Below, piece by piece: positions 1-9,146 of a stretch of 64,000 nucleotides of DNA. Source of the DNA: Cupriavidus necator. Lineage in GTDB: Bacteria; Pseudomonadota; Gammaproteobacteria; Burkholderiales; Burkholderiaceae. The position numbers and the translations under genes were made by a program. Below the pieces are notes generated by a model. It worked only from the letters and a program-made list of their open reading frames with translations, was not told the origin of the DNA and did no database searches. How positions within the stretch are numbered: position 1 is the first letter of the stretch; every line of letters begins with the position of its first letter. Where the stretch lies: assembly GCF_013141915.1 (NCBI RefSeq), contig NZ_SROX01000007.1:186001-250000 (forward strand), given 5' to 3'.

Positions 1-13
1 TGGCTTGGGTCAT
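1..13 (-). CDS. Start of a gene running off the left edge
   Basis: On the minus strand an ATG at 13-11 is preceded by a good ribosome binding site (GGAGA, five to six bases upstream) and reads Met-Thr-Gln-Ala before the window ends. It lies 74 bp downstream of the citrate-synthase-like gene in the same direction, so it is probably the next gene of that operon. Nothing about its function can be read from four codons. Confidence 0.45.
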
Positions 14-86
14 GAGTGTCTCCAACGGTTTGTCGTATCGGGGTGGCGCGCGATGCCTGCGGTTGGGCGTGGCGCCGGGCTTCTGC

Positions 87-884
87 TCAGGCTGACGGGG
101 GCGCTTGCGTCATGGCGTGGTCGACCAGGCTCCAGATAAAGCGGCCAGAGGGCTCTCGCTGTTCCTCGGCGATATGCGCGATCAGCCCGGCGGTCCGGCT
201 CAGCACGGCAAACCCGCGCATCAGCGCCGCCGGAATGCCGATATCGCCAAGGATGGCGGCGATCGCGCCGGTGGCGTTGATGGTGATGTGGCGTCCCGCG
301 GCAGCGTCGACTTCGGTGGCCAGCAAGGCCAGCGCGGCGCAGCGCTGGCCATCGGTGCCGAGTTCGCGCGCCAGGCGCAGCAGCGCGATCGCGCGCGGAT
401 CATCGGGCCGGTGCAGGTGATGGCCGAAACCCGGCACCGCGCGGCGGCTGGAACGGAATTCGGCGGCAATGCGCTGCGCCTCGGCTGCACCTTGCTCGCC
501 CGCGGCCACGATGCGGTCGAGCAGCGCCGCGGCCGGCTCCATGGTGCCGACAAACTGGCTGGCGACGGCGAGCAGGCCCGCCGCGACGCCTGCCTGCAGG
601 TTCTCCGGCGAGCTGGCGTAGATCATGCGCGAGGCAATCGCGCTGGGCGTCATGCCGTGTTCCATCAGCGTCACCAGCACGGCTTCGACGATCTGCCGCT
701 CTGCTGGCGACGGCGTCCTGCCGAAGGTCTGCTGCATGAACACATCGATGAAGCTGGCCCGCCCGAGCAGATCCGCGACCAGGTCGCTTTCGCCGTAATA
801 GACCGCCTGCTCCGTGTAGCGGCACAGCTTCGTGGCCGGCGCCGCGGCCTTGCCGCCGTTCCGGGCTTCCGTGTTGGGCATCAT
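87..884 (-). CDS. Short citrate-synthase/citryl-CoA lyase-like protein
   Basis: A 265-residue protein with the citrate synthase fold signature but little more than half the length of a normal citrate synthase (about 430), as in the family annotated citryl-CoA lyase. Visible blocks are MEHGMTPS (His76, equivalent to the first catalytic His), GFGHHLHRPDDPR (His154, second catalytic His) and NATGAIAAILGDIGIP near residue 203, where the family usually has NVDGAI; the catalytic Asp position appears to be Thr205. The start overlaps the stop of the upstream acyl-CoA ligase in a TGATGATG run (ATG at 884 or 881), so the two are translationally coupled. It likely makes or cleaves a C-C bond in an acyl-CoA produced by the ligase; the substrate cannot be named, and a non-catalytic or altered chemistry is possible. 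Confidence 0.8.
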   Translation of the reverse strand: MMPNTEARNGGKAAAPATKLCRYTEQAVYYGESDLVADLLGRASFIDVFMQQTFGRTPSPAERQIVEAVLVTLMEHGMTPSAIASRMIYASSPENLQAGVAAGLLAVASQFVGTMEPAAALLDRIVAAGEQGAAEAQRIAAEFRSSRRAVPGFGHHLHRPDDPRAIALLRLARELGTDGQRCAALALLATEVDAAAGRHITINATGAIAAILGDIGIPAALMRGFAVLSRTAGLIAHIAEEQREPSGRFIWSLVDHAMTQAPPSA

Positions 885-2377
885 CAGCTCCGATGGTTGA
901 GGATCATGTCCCGCACGGCGGGCTTCAGCACCTTGCCGACGGCGCTGCGCGGCAGCGCCTCGAACAGGTGGACGTGCTTGGGAGTCTTGACCGAACCGAG
1001 CTCGCGCTTGACCAGCGCGATCAGGTCGTCGGTCTCGACGCACATGCCCGGGCGCAACTGCACCGCCGCATGCACCGCCTCGCCCCACTTCGCATCCGGC
1101 ACGCCGACCACCGAACAGTCGGCCACCGCCGGGTGCGCCGACAGCACGACCTCGACATCGCTGGGATAGACGTTGAAACCGCCCGTGATGATCACGTCGC
1201 GGAGGCGGTCGCGCAGGAACAGATAGCCGCGCTCGTCGAGCACGCCCGCGTCGCCGGTGCGCAGCCAGCCATCCACCAGGGTCTTGCGGGTTTCCACCTC
1301 GGCCTTCAGGTAGCCGCTCATGACCAGGTCGCCACGCACGGCAATCTCGCCCTCTTCACCGGGCGGCAGCGGCCGGCCTTCCTTGTCGACGATGGCCACG
1401 CGGGTCAGCAGCGACGGCCGGCCGACCGAGGCCAGGTTGTGGCCCGACATTTCATCGGGCGGCAAGAACGTAATGATCTGCGGCGCCTCGGTCTGGCCGA
1501 ACGACGTACACACCACCGGCCCGAACACCGACTGCGCGTCGCGGATCTGCTCGGGGCGCATGGGCGCGCCGCCGTAGACCAGGTAGCGCAGGGCGCGCAA
1601 GGCACGCGGCGCGCGCCGCTGCTCTTCGGCCAGCGCCATGATCAGCGTGGGCGGCGCGAAGAACAGCGTGGCGTGATGCCGCTCGGCGGCATCGAGCAAG
1701 GCCGGCGCCTTGGCGTACTCCGGGAAGACCAGCGCCCCGCCCACCGCGAGCAGCGGCAGCATGTAGGTCGAGGTGCCATGCGTGATCGGCGCGGCGACCA
1801 GGTAGCGATCGTCTGGCGTCAGCCCGAGCTCGTGGACCTGGGTTGCGATATTGGTGTTCCAGGCCCGCAGCGGCTGGATCACGCCCTTGGGGAAGCCGGT
1901 GGTGCCGCCGGTGAACTTGACCGCCTGCGCCTCGGCCAGGTCGACGCCGGCACGCGCGCGCGGTCCCATCATCACGCGCGAAGTGTCGGCTGCCGGCCGT
2001 GCCAGCACCGCCAGCGCATGCAGGGTGGCCGGCGCGCCCGCAAGGCGTGCCGCCATATCGGCATCCGCCAGTACCAGCGATGGCTCGACAAAGTCCACGA
2101 TGCGCCGCAGTTCCGGATCACCGTTGCGCGGATTCAGCGGCACCCACACCTTGCCGGCCGCCAGGATGGCGAGGATCGCCAGCAGATGGTCAACGGTATT
2201 CGCCGCGCCGACGCAGACCCGGCTCCGCGGCACGGGATCGAGCGCCGTCAGCGCCGCCGCCCGGGCAAGCACGACCTCGGCCAGCTCGCGGAAGGAAAGG
2301 TTGCCCGTGGGGCTGATGATGGCCACGCGGTTCGGATGCCGGTGGGCGGCCCGCCACAGGAAGTCGATAGGGTACAT
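884..2377 (-). CDS. AMP-forming acyl-CoA ligase
   Basis: A 497-residue member of the ANL superfamily (acyl-CoA synthetase). It has the phosphate-binding P-loop FTGGTTGFPKG at residues 155-165, the YGG/TSFGQTE adenylate-binding region in the middle, the RTGD hinge and a C-terminal LPRSAVGKVLKP block carrying the catalytic lysine. It should activate a carboxylic acid with ATP and CoA in the cytoplasm. The gene is the first of a minus-strand operon with the short citrate-synthase-like gene and is divergent from a GntR regulator. The acid is unknown; chain length or aromatic preference cannot be read from the sequence. Confidence 0.88.
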   Translation of the reverse strand: MYPIDFLWRAAHRHPNRVAIISPTGNLSFRELAEVVLARAAALTALDPVPRSRVCVGAANTVDHLLAILAILAAGKVWVPLNPRNGDPELRRIVDFVEPSLVLADADMAARLAGAPATLHALAVLARPAADTSRVMMGPRARAGVDLAEAQAVKFTGGTTGFPKGVIQPLRAWNTNIATQVHELGLTPDDRYLVAAPITHGTSTYMLPLLAVGGALVFPEYAKAPALLDAAERHHATLFFAPPTLIMALAEEQRRAPRALRALRYLVYGGAPMRPEQIRDAQSVFGPVVCTSFGQTEAPQIITFLPPDEMSGHNLASVGRPSLLTRVAIVDKEGRPLPPGEEGEIAVRGDLVMSGYLKAEVETRKTLVDGWLRTGDAGVLDERGYLFLRDRLRDVIITGGFNVYPSDVEVVLSAHPAVADCSVVGVPDAKWGEAVHAAVQLRPGMCVETDDLIALVKRELGSVKTPKHVHLFEALPRSAVGKVLKPAVRDMILNHRS

Positions 2378-2460
2378 GCTGGTTCATCTCCGGATAGCAA
2401 GGCGGGGCGATGCCGACGCGCACCAGCCGCCGCCGCGATGGAACGAACTATAGGACTTTG

Positions 2461-2480
2461 TTCGAATATTCTAATATTAG
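2461..2480. promoter_or_regulatory. Overlapping palindromes, candidate GntR operator
   Basis: An AT-rich island in a GC-rich gap holds three nested palindromes: TTCGAA (2461-2466), GAATATTC (2464-2471) and CTAATATTAG (2471-2480). It sits between the divergent ligase operon and the GntR/UTRA gene, where an autoregulatory operator is expected. Binding by that regulator is inferred from position only. Confidence 0.45.
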
Positions 2481-2547
2481 GAGAAACCCTGCCAGCTGGG
2501 CTATACTTCGGCGAAGCCATCATCGGAACGCAGTGCCTACGCAGCCC

Positions 2548-3318
2548 ATGGAAAACGACACCGTTGCCTACCCCTCTTCGCTGGCGAGCACGCCGCCGCG
2601 CCACCTGGACCTGGCCCGCACGCTGATGCAGGAGATCGTCAACGGGCGGCCGCGCATCGGCGAGTTGCTGCCTACCGAGGCGGAGTTGTGCGAGCAATGG
2701 AGCCTGAGCCGCTACGCCGTGCGCCAGGCGATCCAGAAACTGTCAGACCTGGGCATGGTGAGCCGCCAGGCCGGTGTGGGCACCCGGGTGATTGCGGACC
2801 GGCCGCGCGAACGCTACATGCAGGTCATGGATTCGCCGGCCGACCTGGTTGGCTATGCCAAAGGCACCACGCTGCGTACCACCTCGTGTACGCGCATCCG
2901 GGCGGACGCGGAGCAGGCAGTCCTGCTGCGCAGCGACGTGGGCGCGGAGTGGCTGCACATTGCCGGAGTCCGCTACGGCGCCGATGCCGAGCGCGAACCC
3001 ATTGCGCTGGTCGACATCTATGTCAGCCACGCCTTCAGCCAGTTGCCCGAACTGGGCGAAGTGCTGAGCGTTCCCGTCTATACGATGATCGAGCGCCAAT
3101 ATGGCATCAAGGTGACCCGCGTCGAGCAGGAATTCCAGGGCGTGCTGATCAATGAAGCGCAAGCCGGGCGCCTGCACGTCGAAGACAATGCCGCGGGGCT
3201 GCGCATCGTGCGCACGTATTTCCTGCGCGACCAGGTCATCGCCGTGACCACCGGCGTGCATCCGGCAAGCCGCTTCAGCTACTCGATGACCTATCAGCTG
3301 ACGCAGGACGTGCGCTAG
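2548..3318 (+). CDS. GntR-family regulator with UTRA domain
   Basis: About 256 residues: an N-terminal winged helix-turn-helix (LPTEAELCEQWSLSRYAVRQA, typical GntR) followed by a UTRA-type ligand domain of the HutC subfamily ending at residue 256. It is divergent from the ligase/citrate-synthase-like operon and probably senses its substrate or a CoA intermediate. Start choice is uncertain: ATG 2548 has no clear ribosome binding site; an in-frame GTG at 2533 has a weak GGAA four bases upstream and would add five residues. Confidence 0.85.
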   Translation: MENDTVAYPSSLASTPPRHLDLARTLMQEIVNGRPRIGELLPTEAELCEQWSLSRYAVRQAIQKLSDLGMVSRQAGVGTRVIADRPRERYMQVMDSPADLVGYAKGTTLRTTSCTRIRADAEQAVLLRSDVGAEWLHIAGVRYGADAEREPIALVDIYVSHAFSQLPELGEVLSVPVYTMIERQYGIKVTRVEQEFQGVLINEAQAGRLHVEDNAAGLRIVRTYFLRDQVIAVTTGVHPASRFSYSMTYQLTQDVR

Positions 3319-3452
3319 CGGCCAAAGCGCAAGCCGACCGCCGCCGCAACGTGGTGTAGCAGACGAGCGCGGGTTGTGTTGCCAGACCGCACGGCCTATG
3401 TTGGCTTGACGAAGGCGGTGCGCGTAGCGATGCGCAAGCCGGCCTGCCTGCA

Positions 3453-4877
3453 ATGTCGACTACGCCGCAGCAGCCATTGGCTCCTATCCGCGCACTTGCG
3501 CTCGCCTTGCTCGCCGTATCGGGCGCCGCGCTGGCCCAGGCACCGGCCGGCGCGCCTGCCTACAAGTCCCTCCGCTACGAGGAAGACTACCGCTACCTGC
3601 AAGGCCCCGGCGCCGACGCGACGCGCCGCGATGCCTGGGATCCCGTCAAGTACATTGGGCTTGGCCCGCCCAATGCCTTCCTGAGCCTGGGCGGCGAGAT
3701 CCGCGAACGCTTCGAGAACTATTCGGCAGCGAACTTCGGCACGCCGGGCCGCGAGGCAGACGGCTATCTGCTGCATCGCATCCTGCTGCATGCCGACCTG
3801 CATGCCGGCGAGCGCCTGCGCGCCTTCGTCCAGCTCGGCAATCAGCTCGCAGCCGGCAAGGACGTCGCGGTGCCGCCGTACGAAGACCGGCTGGACCTGC
3901 AGCAAGCGTTCATCGACGCGCGTCTGCCGCTGTCTGGCACGGCTTCGGCCGATCCCAACCTTCGCATCGGGCGTCAAGAGATGGCGTTTGGTTCGCAGCG
4001 GCTGGTGTCGGTGCGCGACGCCCCCAACGTACGGCGCGCGTTCGATGGCGTGCGCCTCGGCGGCAATGCCGACGACACCCGCATCGATGCTTTCGCCACC
4101 CGGCCGGTGCTGCTCCAGGCCGGCAACTTCGACGACCATGCCAATCATGCGCAAGGCTTCTGGGGCGTCTATACGACCCTTCCGCGCAGCATCGTGCCGG
4201 CATCCGGCCTGGATCTCTATTACCTGGGCTTCGAGAACAGCCGCGCGCTGTACAGCATCGGCGCGGGCGTGGAGCGCCGCCATTCCATGGGCTGGCGCAT
4301 CTTCGGCAGCCACGGCCGCTGGGATTGGGACTGGGAAGCGCTGGCGCAGTTCGGCAGCTTCGGCCGGCAAGACCTGCGGGCCTGGGGTGTCTCGACCGAC
4401 ACCGGCTACGCCTTCGCCGTTGCCGCGTGGCAGGCACGGGCAGGCCTAAAAGCCACCGTTGGCAGCGGCGACAAGGACCCAGGCGACGGGCGGCTCGGCA
4501 CCTACGGGGGGCTGTTTCCCAAGCTGGCCTACTTCAACCAGGCCGGCCTGCTTGGCACCGCCAACGTGATGGACCTGCAGCCCTCGCTGACACTGCGGCC
4601 GACGGCAACGCTGCGGCTGACGGTGTCGTGGGACTTTATCTGGCGCCAGACCACCGGCGACGCGGTCTATACCGCAACCTCCGTCCCGATCGCCGGCACC
4701 GCGGGCCGGCCCGGGCGCTACACGGGCAGCCAACTCGCCTTCGACGTGTTCTGGCAAGTGGACCGCCATGTCGCTGTCAACGCCGGGCTGGTGCACGTGG
4801 AGGTGGCGCCGGTGCTGCGCACGGCGGGCGGGCGCAATACCAACTTCACCTATCTCGCGGCGGCGTACACGTTCTGA
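3453..4877 (+). CDS. Alginate-export-type outer-membrane protein
   Basis: A 474-residue protein with a signal peptide (hydrophobic ALALALLAVSGAALAQA, cleavage near residue 29) and the features of the alginate_exp family: an early YEEDYRYL/GGEIRERFENY block, a FVQLGNQL block, an IGRQEMAFGSQRLVSVRDAPN block and alternating aromatic strands ending in an aromatic terminal residue (YTF). This is an outer-membrane beta-barrel. No alginate synthesis genes lie nearby, so export of alginate is unlikely here; such proteins often act as solute channels. There is no clear ribosome binding site at ATG 3453. Confidence 0.82.
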   Translation: MSTTPQQPLAPIRALALALLAVSGAALAQAPAGAPAYKSLRYEEDYRYLQGPGADATRRDAWDPVKYIGLGPPNAFLSLGGEIRERFENYSAANFGTPGREADGYLLHRILLHADLHAGERLRAFVQLGNQLAAGKDVAVPPYEDRLDLQQAFIDARLPLSGTASADPNLRIGRQEMAFGSQRLVSVRDAPNVRRAFDGVRLGGNADDTRIDAFATRPVLLQAGNFDDHANHAQGFWGVYTTLPRSIVPASGLDLYYLGFENSRALYSIGAGVERRHSMGWRIFGSHGRWDWDWEALAQFGSFGRQDLRAWGVSTDTGYAFAVAAWQARAGLKATVGSGDKDPGDGRLGTYGGLFPKLAYFNQAGLLGTANVMDLQPSLTLRPTATLRLTVSWDFIWRQTTGDAVYTATSVPIAGTAGRPGRYTGSQLAFDVFWQVDRHVAVNAGLVHVEVAPVLRTAGGRNTNFTYLAAAYTF

Positions 4878-5068
4878 CGCGAAGGCCCGCTCACGGCAGC
4901 GGCGGCTTGGGCAGGCGCGTCTCGCCCGTCGCCCAGCGCGCTGCGCGCGCAGCAACCGGGTAGCGATTGCATCGGGACCAGCGCCCTCAGCCGTTGCTTC
5001 CACCCCCAAATCCTGACCTCCCGCCTTGACGCCACAGCTCACTCATGGGCATCATTCGGTATTTTCCT

Positions 5069-5089
5069 AAATGCGAATTATTCGCATTT
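5069..5089 (+). promoter_or_regulatory. Fur box
   Basis: A perfect inverted repeat with 10-bp arms AAATGCGAAT and ATTCGCATTT around one central base, matching the Fur pattern TGNNAATnATTNNCA. A TTGACA at 5093-5098 follows directly, so bound Fur would cover a promoter. The TonB receptor starts 47 bp downstream. Assignment to Fur rests on motif form and the type of gene controlled. Confidence 0.75.
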
Positions 5090-5135
5090 GTATTGACATT
5101 TACATACAGGCCTGCCTGTTTTCTGCTGTTCCATC

Positions 5136-7298
5136 ATGAGCCGCCATGTCCTTCGCGCCGCGCCCGCGCGCGCACCCAAACCCCGCCATCTCGCCGTGCT
5201 GGCGCAACTTGCCGTGCTCGCCGGCTTTCCGGCGACGGCCGCGCTGGCGCAGCAAAGCCCCGCGCCGGCCGATGCGGCGTCGCTGCCGGCGGTAACCGTC
5301 AGCGCCGCGGCGGTGGACGACTCCGGCCTGCAGCTTGAGAAAAAGGCCAGCACCGGCGCGCTCGGCTCACGCACGCAACTGGACACGCCTTACTCCACCA
5401 CCATCGTCACCGGCGAAGACCTCGCCGAGCGCCAGGTGGCCAAGCTCGGCGATGTGTTCACCATGGACGCGTCGGTCAGCGACAACGGCAACGGCTACAA
5501 CAGCTGGTCCAGCTACCTGAGCGTGCGCGGCCTGCAGATCGACTGGCAGAACGGCTTCAAGATCAACGGCCTGCCGTTCGTGGCGTATGGCATCACGCTG
5601 CCGTACGAACACATGGAGCAGGTTGAGCTGCTCAAGGGCCTGCCTGGCTTCATGTACGGCTTCGCCACGCCGGGCGGCATCGTCAACTACGTCACCAAGA
5701 AGCCGACCGATACCTTCACCGCGTCGTTCGAGCTGGGCTATCGCGCCGCCAATGTCTGGAGCGAACACGTCGACCTGGGCGGGCGCGCCGGCCCGGACAA
5801 CATGTTCGGCTACCGCCTGAACGTGACGCACGAGGAAGGCACGCCCTACAATGCCCGCAACATCCGGCGCGACAGCGTGTCGCTGGGGCTGGACGCGCGC
5901 CTGACCAAGGACCTGACCTGGACCTTCGATTCGATCTACCAGGACCGCCGCGCCACCGGACAGATGCCGTCGTTCAGCCTGTGGAGCTACGGCGATACCG
6001 CATTGCCGAACGCGGTATCGGGGCGCATCCGCAACTTCGCCGGCACCGACCAGCACCTGAACACCAACCTGCAGCTGTACAGCACCGGCCTGCGCTACCA
6101 GATCAATCCGGACTGGGCGGTCAGCACCAGCTACAGCTTCACCAAGGTCAATCGCAGCCGCAACGAAAGCACCTACAACCTGCTGAACCAGGCCGGCGAC
6201 TACGCCGACCAGCGCTACGACACCGCGCAAAACCAGCAGGTGGGGCAATGGCAGGCGATGCTGGAAGGCAAGTTCCGCACCGGGCCGTTCGGCCACCAGC
6301 TGGTGGCCGGCCTGTCGTGGCAGCAACAGATCGACCGCTATGACAACAACGGTTTCGGCGCGCTCATCGGCACCGGCAATATCTTCGCGCCCAACCCCAA
6401 CACCTATTACAGCTCGACCGCCTTCAACAAGGTCCGCAACAGCGACATCACGCAGAAGTCGGTGTTCGCCAGCGATACCGTGCAACTGAGCCAGCGCTGG
6501 TCGGTGCTGGCCGGCCTGCGCGTGACCAACTTCGAGCAGAACGGCTATGTGCCGGTGACCTCCAGCTACAGCAAGAACGGCGTGGTCACGCCGACGCTGG
6601 CGCTGATGTTCAAGCCGGTGCCCGCGGCCACGGTCTATGCCAGCTATGTCGAGGCGCTGGAACCGGGATCGATCGTGCCGGACGGCTACACCAACGCGCG
6701 CCAGCTGCTCAGCCCGATCCGCAGCAAGCAGTATGAAATCGGCGTCAAGGCCGACCAGGCCGCATGGAGCGCCACCGCGGCCGCCTTCCGCATCGAACGC
6801 GGCGCCGAGTACGACAGCATCAACGGCGGCGTGCCGACGCGCCAGCAGGATGGCACCTCGATCTACCAGGGCCTGGAACTGGCCGGCGTGTACCGCCTGG
6901 GCTCGCAATGGGAGTTCGGCGCCAGCGCGATGTATCTCGATTCTTACTACGACAAGGGCGTGGCCAACAGCGGCAACCGCGTTGCCGGCGCGCCGGGCTT
7001 CATCATGGCGGGCCGCGTCAGCTACCGCGTGCCGTTCGTGCCGGGCCTGCGCCTTGGCGTCGATGGCAAATACACCGGCAGCACCAAGCTGAACGCCGGC
7101 AATACGCTCGACGCCGGCGGCTACACGGTGTTCAACCTCGGCGCCAGCTACAGCACACGCGTCGCCGGCAAGGACCTGACCCTGCGCGCCGCGCTGAACA
7201 ACGTGACCAACAAGCGCTACTGGGGTTTCCAGTACGAAAACTACATCCAGCCCGCGGATCCGCGCAGCATCAGCCTGACGGCGAAAATTGCCTACTGA
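5136..7298 (+). CDS. TonB-dependent siderophore receptor
   Basis: A 720-residue outer-membrane receptor. A long signal peptide (about 39 residues, ending ALAQQ) is followed by a TonB-box-like LPAVTVSA, a plug domain with YSTTIVTGEDLAERQ, VRGLQIDWQNGFKINGLP and VELLKGLPGFMYGFATPGGIVNYVTKKP, and a 22-strand-type barrel ending in ALNNVTNKRYWG and a terminal Tyr. There is no N-terminal STN signalling domain, so it is a transporter rather than a sigma/anti-sigma transducer. A Fur box lies just upstream and a strong terminator just downstream, so it is a single-gene iron-regulated unit. No siderophore synthesis genes are near; uptake of foreign siderophores is likely. Confidence 0.92.
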   Translation: MSRHVLRAAPARAPKPRHLAVLAQLAVLAGFPATAALAQQSPAPADAASLPAVTVSAAAVDDSGLQLEKKASTGALGSRTQLDTPYSTTIVTGEDLAERQVAKLGDVFTMDASVSDNGNGYNSWSSYLSVRGLQIDWQNGFKINGLPFVAYGITLPYEHMEQVELLKGLPGFMYGFATPGGIVNYVTKKPTDTFTASFELGYRAANVWSEHVDLGGRAGPDNMFGYRLNVTHEEGTPYNARNIRRDSVSLGLDARLTKDLTWTFDSIYQDRRATGQMPSFSLWSYGDTALPNAVSGRIRNFAGTDQHLNTNLQLYSTGLRYQINPDWAVSTSYSFTKVNRSRNESTYNLLNQAGDYADQRYDTAQNQQVGQWQAMLEGKFRTGPFGHQLVAGLSWQQQIDRYDNNGFGALIGTGNIFAPNPNTYYSSTAFNKVRNSDITQKSVFASDTVQLSQRWSVLAGLRVTNFEQNGYVPVTSSYSKNGVVTPTLALMFKPVPAATVYASYVEALEPGSIVPDGYTNARQLLSPIRSKQYEIGVKADQAAWSATAAAFRIERGAEYDSINGGVPTRQQDGTSIYQGLELAGVYRLGSQWEFGASAMYLDSYYDKGVANSGNRVAGAPGFIMAGRVSYRVPFVPGLRLGVDGKYTGSTKLNAGNTLDAGGYTVFNLGASYSTRVAGKDLTLRAALNNVTNKRYWGFQYENYIQPADPRSISLTAKIAY

Positions 7299-7328
7299 CG
7301 TCCGCCGCCGTCCGCCGCGCCCGCAGAA

Positions 7329-7358
7329 CCCCGCTCTCCGGAGCGGGGTTTTTTTTTT
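7329..7358 (+). terminator. Rho-independent terminator after the TonB receptor
   Basis: Stem CCCCGCTC / GAGCGGGG with a TCCG loop is followed by ten T residues (7349-7358). It lies 31 bp after the receptor stop codon. Confidence 0.93.
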
Positions 7359-7439
7359 CGTCCGCCGCGGGCGCAGTTGCAGCCGCTGCGACTTCAGGGA
7401 AAACGAATGTTGACAATCAAGAATCCGTGATCTACAACA

Positions 7440-7483
7440 TCGTCTACATCATTCAGCTATTTTGTAGACAATTTAGTAGACAC
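7440..7483 (+). promoter_or_regulatory. Triple GntR-type operator upstream of the allantoin operon
   Basis: Three copies of a TNGTNNACA motif stand upstream of the permease: TCGTCTACAT (7440-7449), TTGTAGACAA (7462-7471) and TAGTAGACAC (7474-7483). A -35-like TTGACA lies at 7410-7415. The form fits FadR-type (FCD) GntR operators, and a related TTGTGTACGA occurs before the GntR gene of this cluster at 10934. Binding is inferred. Confidence 0.55.
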
Positions 7484-7567
7484 ATCAACTTCCCTTGGCG
7501 CACGCCAAAGAGCCCGAACGGCCGCACGTCGCCTATCGTCAAGACAACCATCTGCCAGGAGACTCAG

Positions 7568-9091
7568 ATGATGCAAAGCACCGCAACCGCAGCCGATGCA
7601 GCGCCGGCGCAGGCGGGGCATGCCACCCACGGCAATGCCCTGATCAAGCCCAGCTATGACGAACGCCTGACCAATGAGGACCTGGCGCCGCTGCGCAAGC
7701 AGACCTGGGGCACCTACAACATCTTTGCGTTCTGGATGTCGGACGTGCACAGCGTTGGGGGCTATATCACCGCGGGCAGCCTGTTCGCGCTGGGGCTGAC
7801 CAGCTGGCAGGTGCTGGTGTCGCTGCTGGTCGGGATCGTGATCGTGCAGTTTTTCTGCAACCTCGTGGCCAAGCCGAGCCAGGTGACCGGCACCCCTTAT
7901 CCGGTGATCTGCCGAGCCTCGTTCGGCGTGCTCGGCGCCAATATCCCGGCCATCATCCGCGGGCTGATCGCGGTGGCGTGGTACGGCATCCAGACCTACC
8001 TGGCGTCGAGCGCCTTCCTGGTGCTGGCCCTGCACTTCTTCCCCGCGCTGGCGCCGTATGCCGACGTCAGGCTGCATGGCTTTGCCGGCCTGTCCACGCT
8101 CGGCTGGGGCGCGTTCATGGTGCTGTGGGTGCTGCAGGCGCTGGTGTTCTGGACCGGCATGGAGACCATCCGCAAGTTCATCGACTGGGCCGGCCCGGCG
8201 GTGTACGTGGTGATGATCGCGCTGGCGATCTGGCTGGTGAACAAGGCCGGCTGGGACAACGTCAACTTCACGCTGAGCTTCGTCAAGTACACCGGCTGGG
8301 AAGCGGTGCCGGTGATGCTGAGCGCGATCGCGCTGGTGGTGTCCTACTTCTCCGGCCCGATGCTGAACTTCGGTGACTTCTCGCGCTATGCCAAGGATTT
8401 CAAGGCGGTCAGGCGCGGCAACTTCTGGGGCCTGCCGGTCAACTTCCTGGGTTTCTCGCTGCTGACCGTGATCACCACCTCGGCCACGCTGCCGGTGTTC
8501 GGCAAGCTGATCACCGATCCAGTGGAAACGGTGAGCCATATCGACAGCACCTTCGCCATGCTGCTGGGCGCGTTTACCTTCATGACGGCGACCATCGGCA
8601 TCAATATCGTCGCCAACTTCGTCTCGCCCGCGTTCGACTTCTCCAACGTGTCGCCCCGGCACATCAGCTGGCGCACTGGCGGCATGATCGCCGCGGTGGC
8701 GTCGATCTTCATCACGCCGTGGAATCTGTACAACAACCCGGCGGTAATCCACTACACGCTGGACGTGCTGGGCGCCTTCATCGGCCCGCTGTTCGGCATC
8801 CTGATTGCCGACTACTACCTGGTGCGGCGCCAGCACGTGGAAGTCGACGACCTGTACACGCTGAACCCGCGTGGCCGCTACTGGTACCGCAACGGCTTCA
8901 ACCCGGCCGCGGTGGCCACCATGATTCCCGCGGCCATCATCCCGATCCTGTGCGTGGTGGTGCCGGCCTGGCAGGCGGCGGCCAACTACAGCTGGTTTAT
9001 CGGCATGGGCATTGCGTTGGTGCTGTACCGCCAACTGGCACCGCGCATGATGCCGGGCCACTGGGCCGGCCGTGCGGCCAGCCAAGCCTGA
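7568..9091 (+). CDS. NCS1 family permease, probably for allantoin
   Basis: A 507-residue inner-membrane protein with about 12 hydrophobic segments and NCS1 (nucleobase:cation symporter-1) features: NEDLAPLRKQTWGTYNIFAFWMSDVHSVGGY at the N-terminus (residues 36-66), a GTPYPVICRASFG block and a C-terminal DYYLVRRQ. The start (ATG 7568, or 7571) follows an AGGAG at 7557-7561. NCS1 proteins carry purines, cytosine, uracil, hydantoins or allantoin; the next two genes encode an allantoin racemase and an allantoinase, so allantoin is the best guess, corresponding to hpxC in Klebsiella. Confidence 0.88.
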   Translation: MMQSTATAADAAPAQAGHATHGNALIKPSYDERLTNEDLAPLRKQTWGTYNIFAFWMSDVHSVGGYITAGSLFALGLTSWQVLVSLLVGIVIVQFFCNLVAKPSQVTGTPYPVICRASFGVLGANIPAIIRGLIAVAWYGIQTYLASSAFLVLALHFFPALAPYADVRLHGFAGLSTLGWGAFMVLWVLQALVFWTGMETIRKFIDWAGPAVYVVMIALAIWLVNKAGWDNVNFTLSFVKYTGWEAVPVMLSAIALVVSYFSGPMLNFGDFSRYAKDFKAVRRGNFWGLPVNFLGFSLLTVITTSATLPVFGKLITDPVETVSHIDSTFAMLLGAFTFMTATIGINIVANFVSPAFDFSNVSPRHISWRTGGMIAAVASIFITPWNLYNNPAVIHYTLDVLGAFIGPLFGILIADYYLVRRQHVEVDDLYTLNPRGRYWYRNGFNPAAVATMIPAAIIPILCVVVPAWQAAANYSWFIGMGIALVLYRQLAPRMMPGHWAGRAASQA

Positions 9092-9146
9092 TCCCTACCC
9101 CATATCACCACTGCACGATTTCGACGCATCCAGCAGAGCCGCATCC

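Noticed and set aside
87..884. Full citrate synthase of the TCA cycle
   Set aside because: Only 265 residues, lacks the large N-terminal region and the catalytic Asp, and is coupled to an acyl-CoA ligase.
893..2626. Long plus-strand frame opposite the acyl-CoA ligase
   Set aside because: Antisense shadow with no domain and no ribosome binding site; the ligase on the other strand has full family motifs.
3453..4877. Alginate biosynthesis cluster
   Set aside because: Only the AlgE-like outer-membrane protein is present; no alg synthesis or modification genes surround it.
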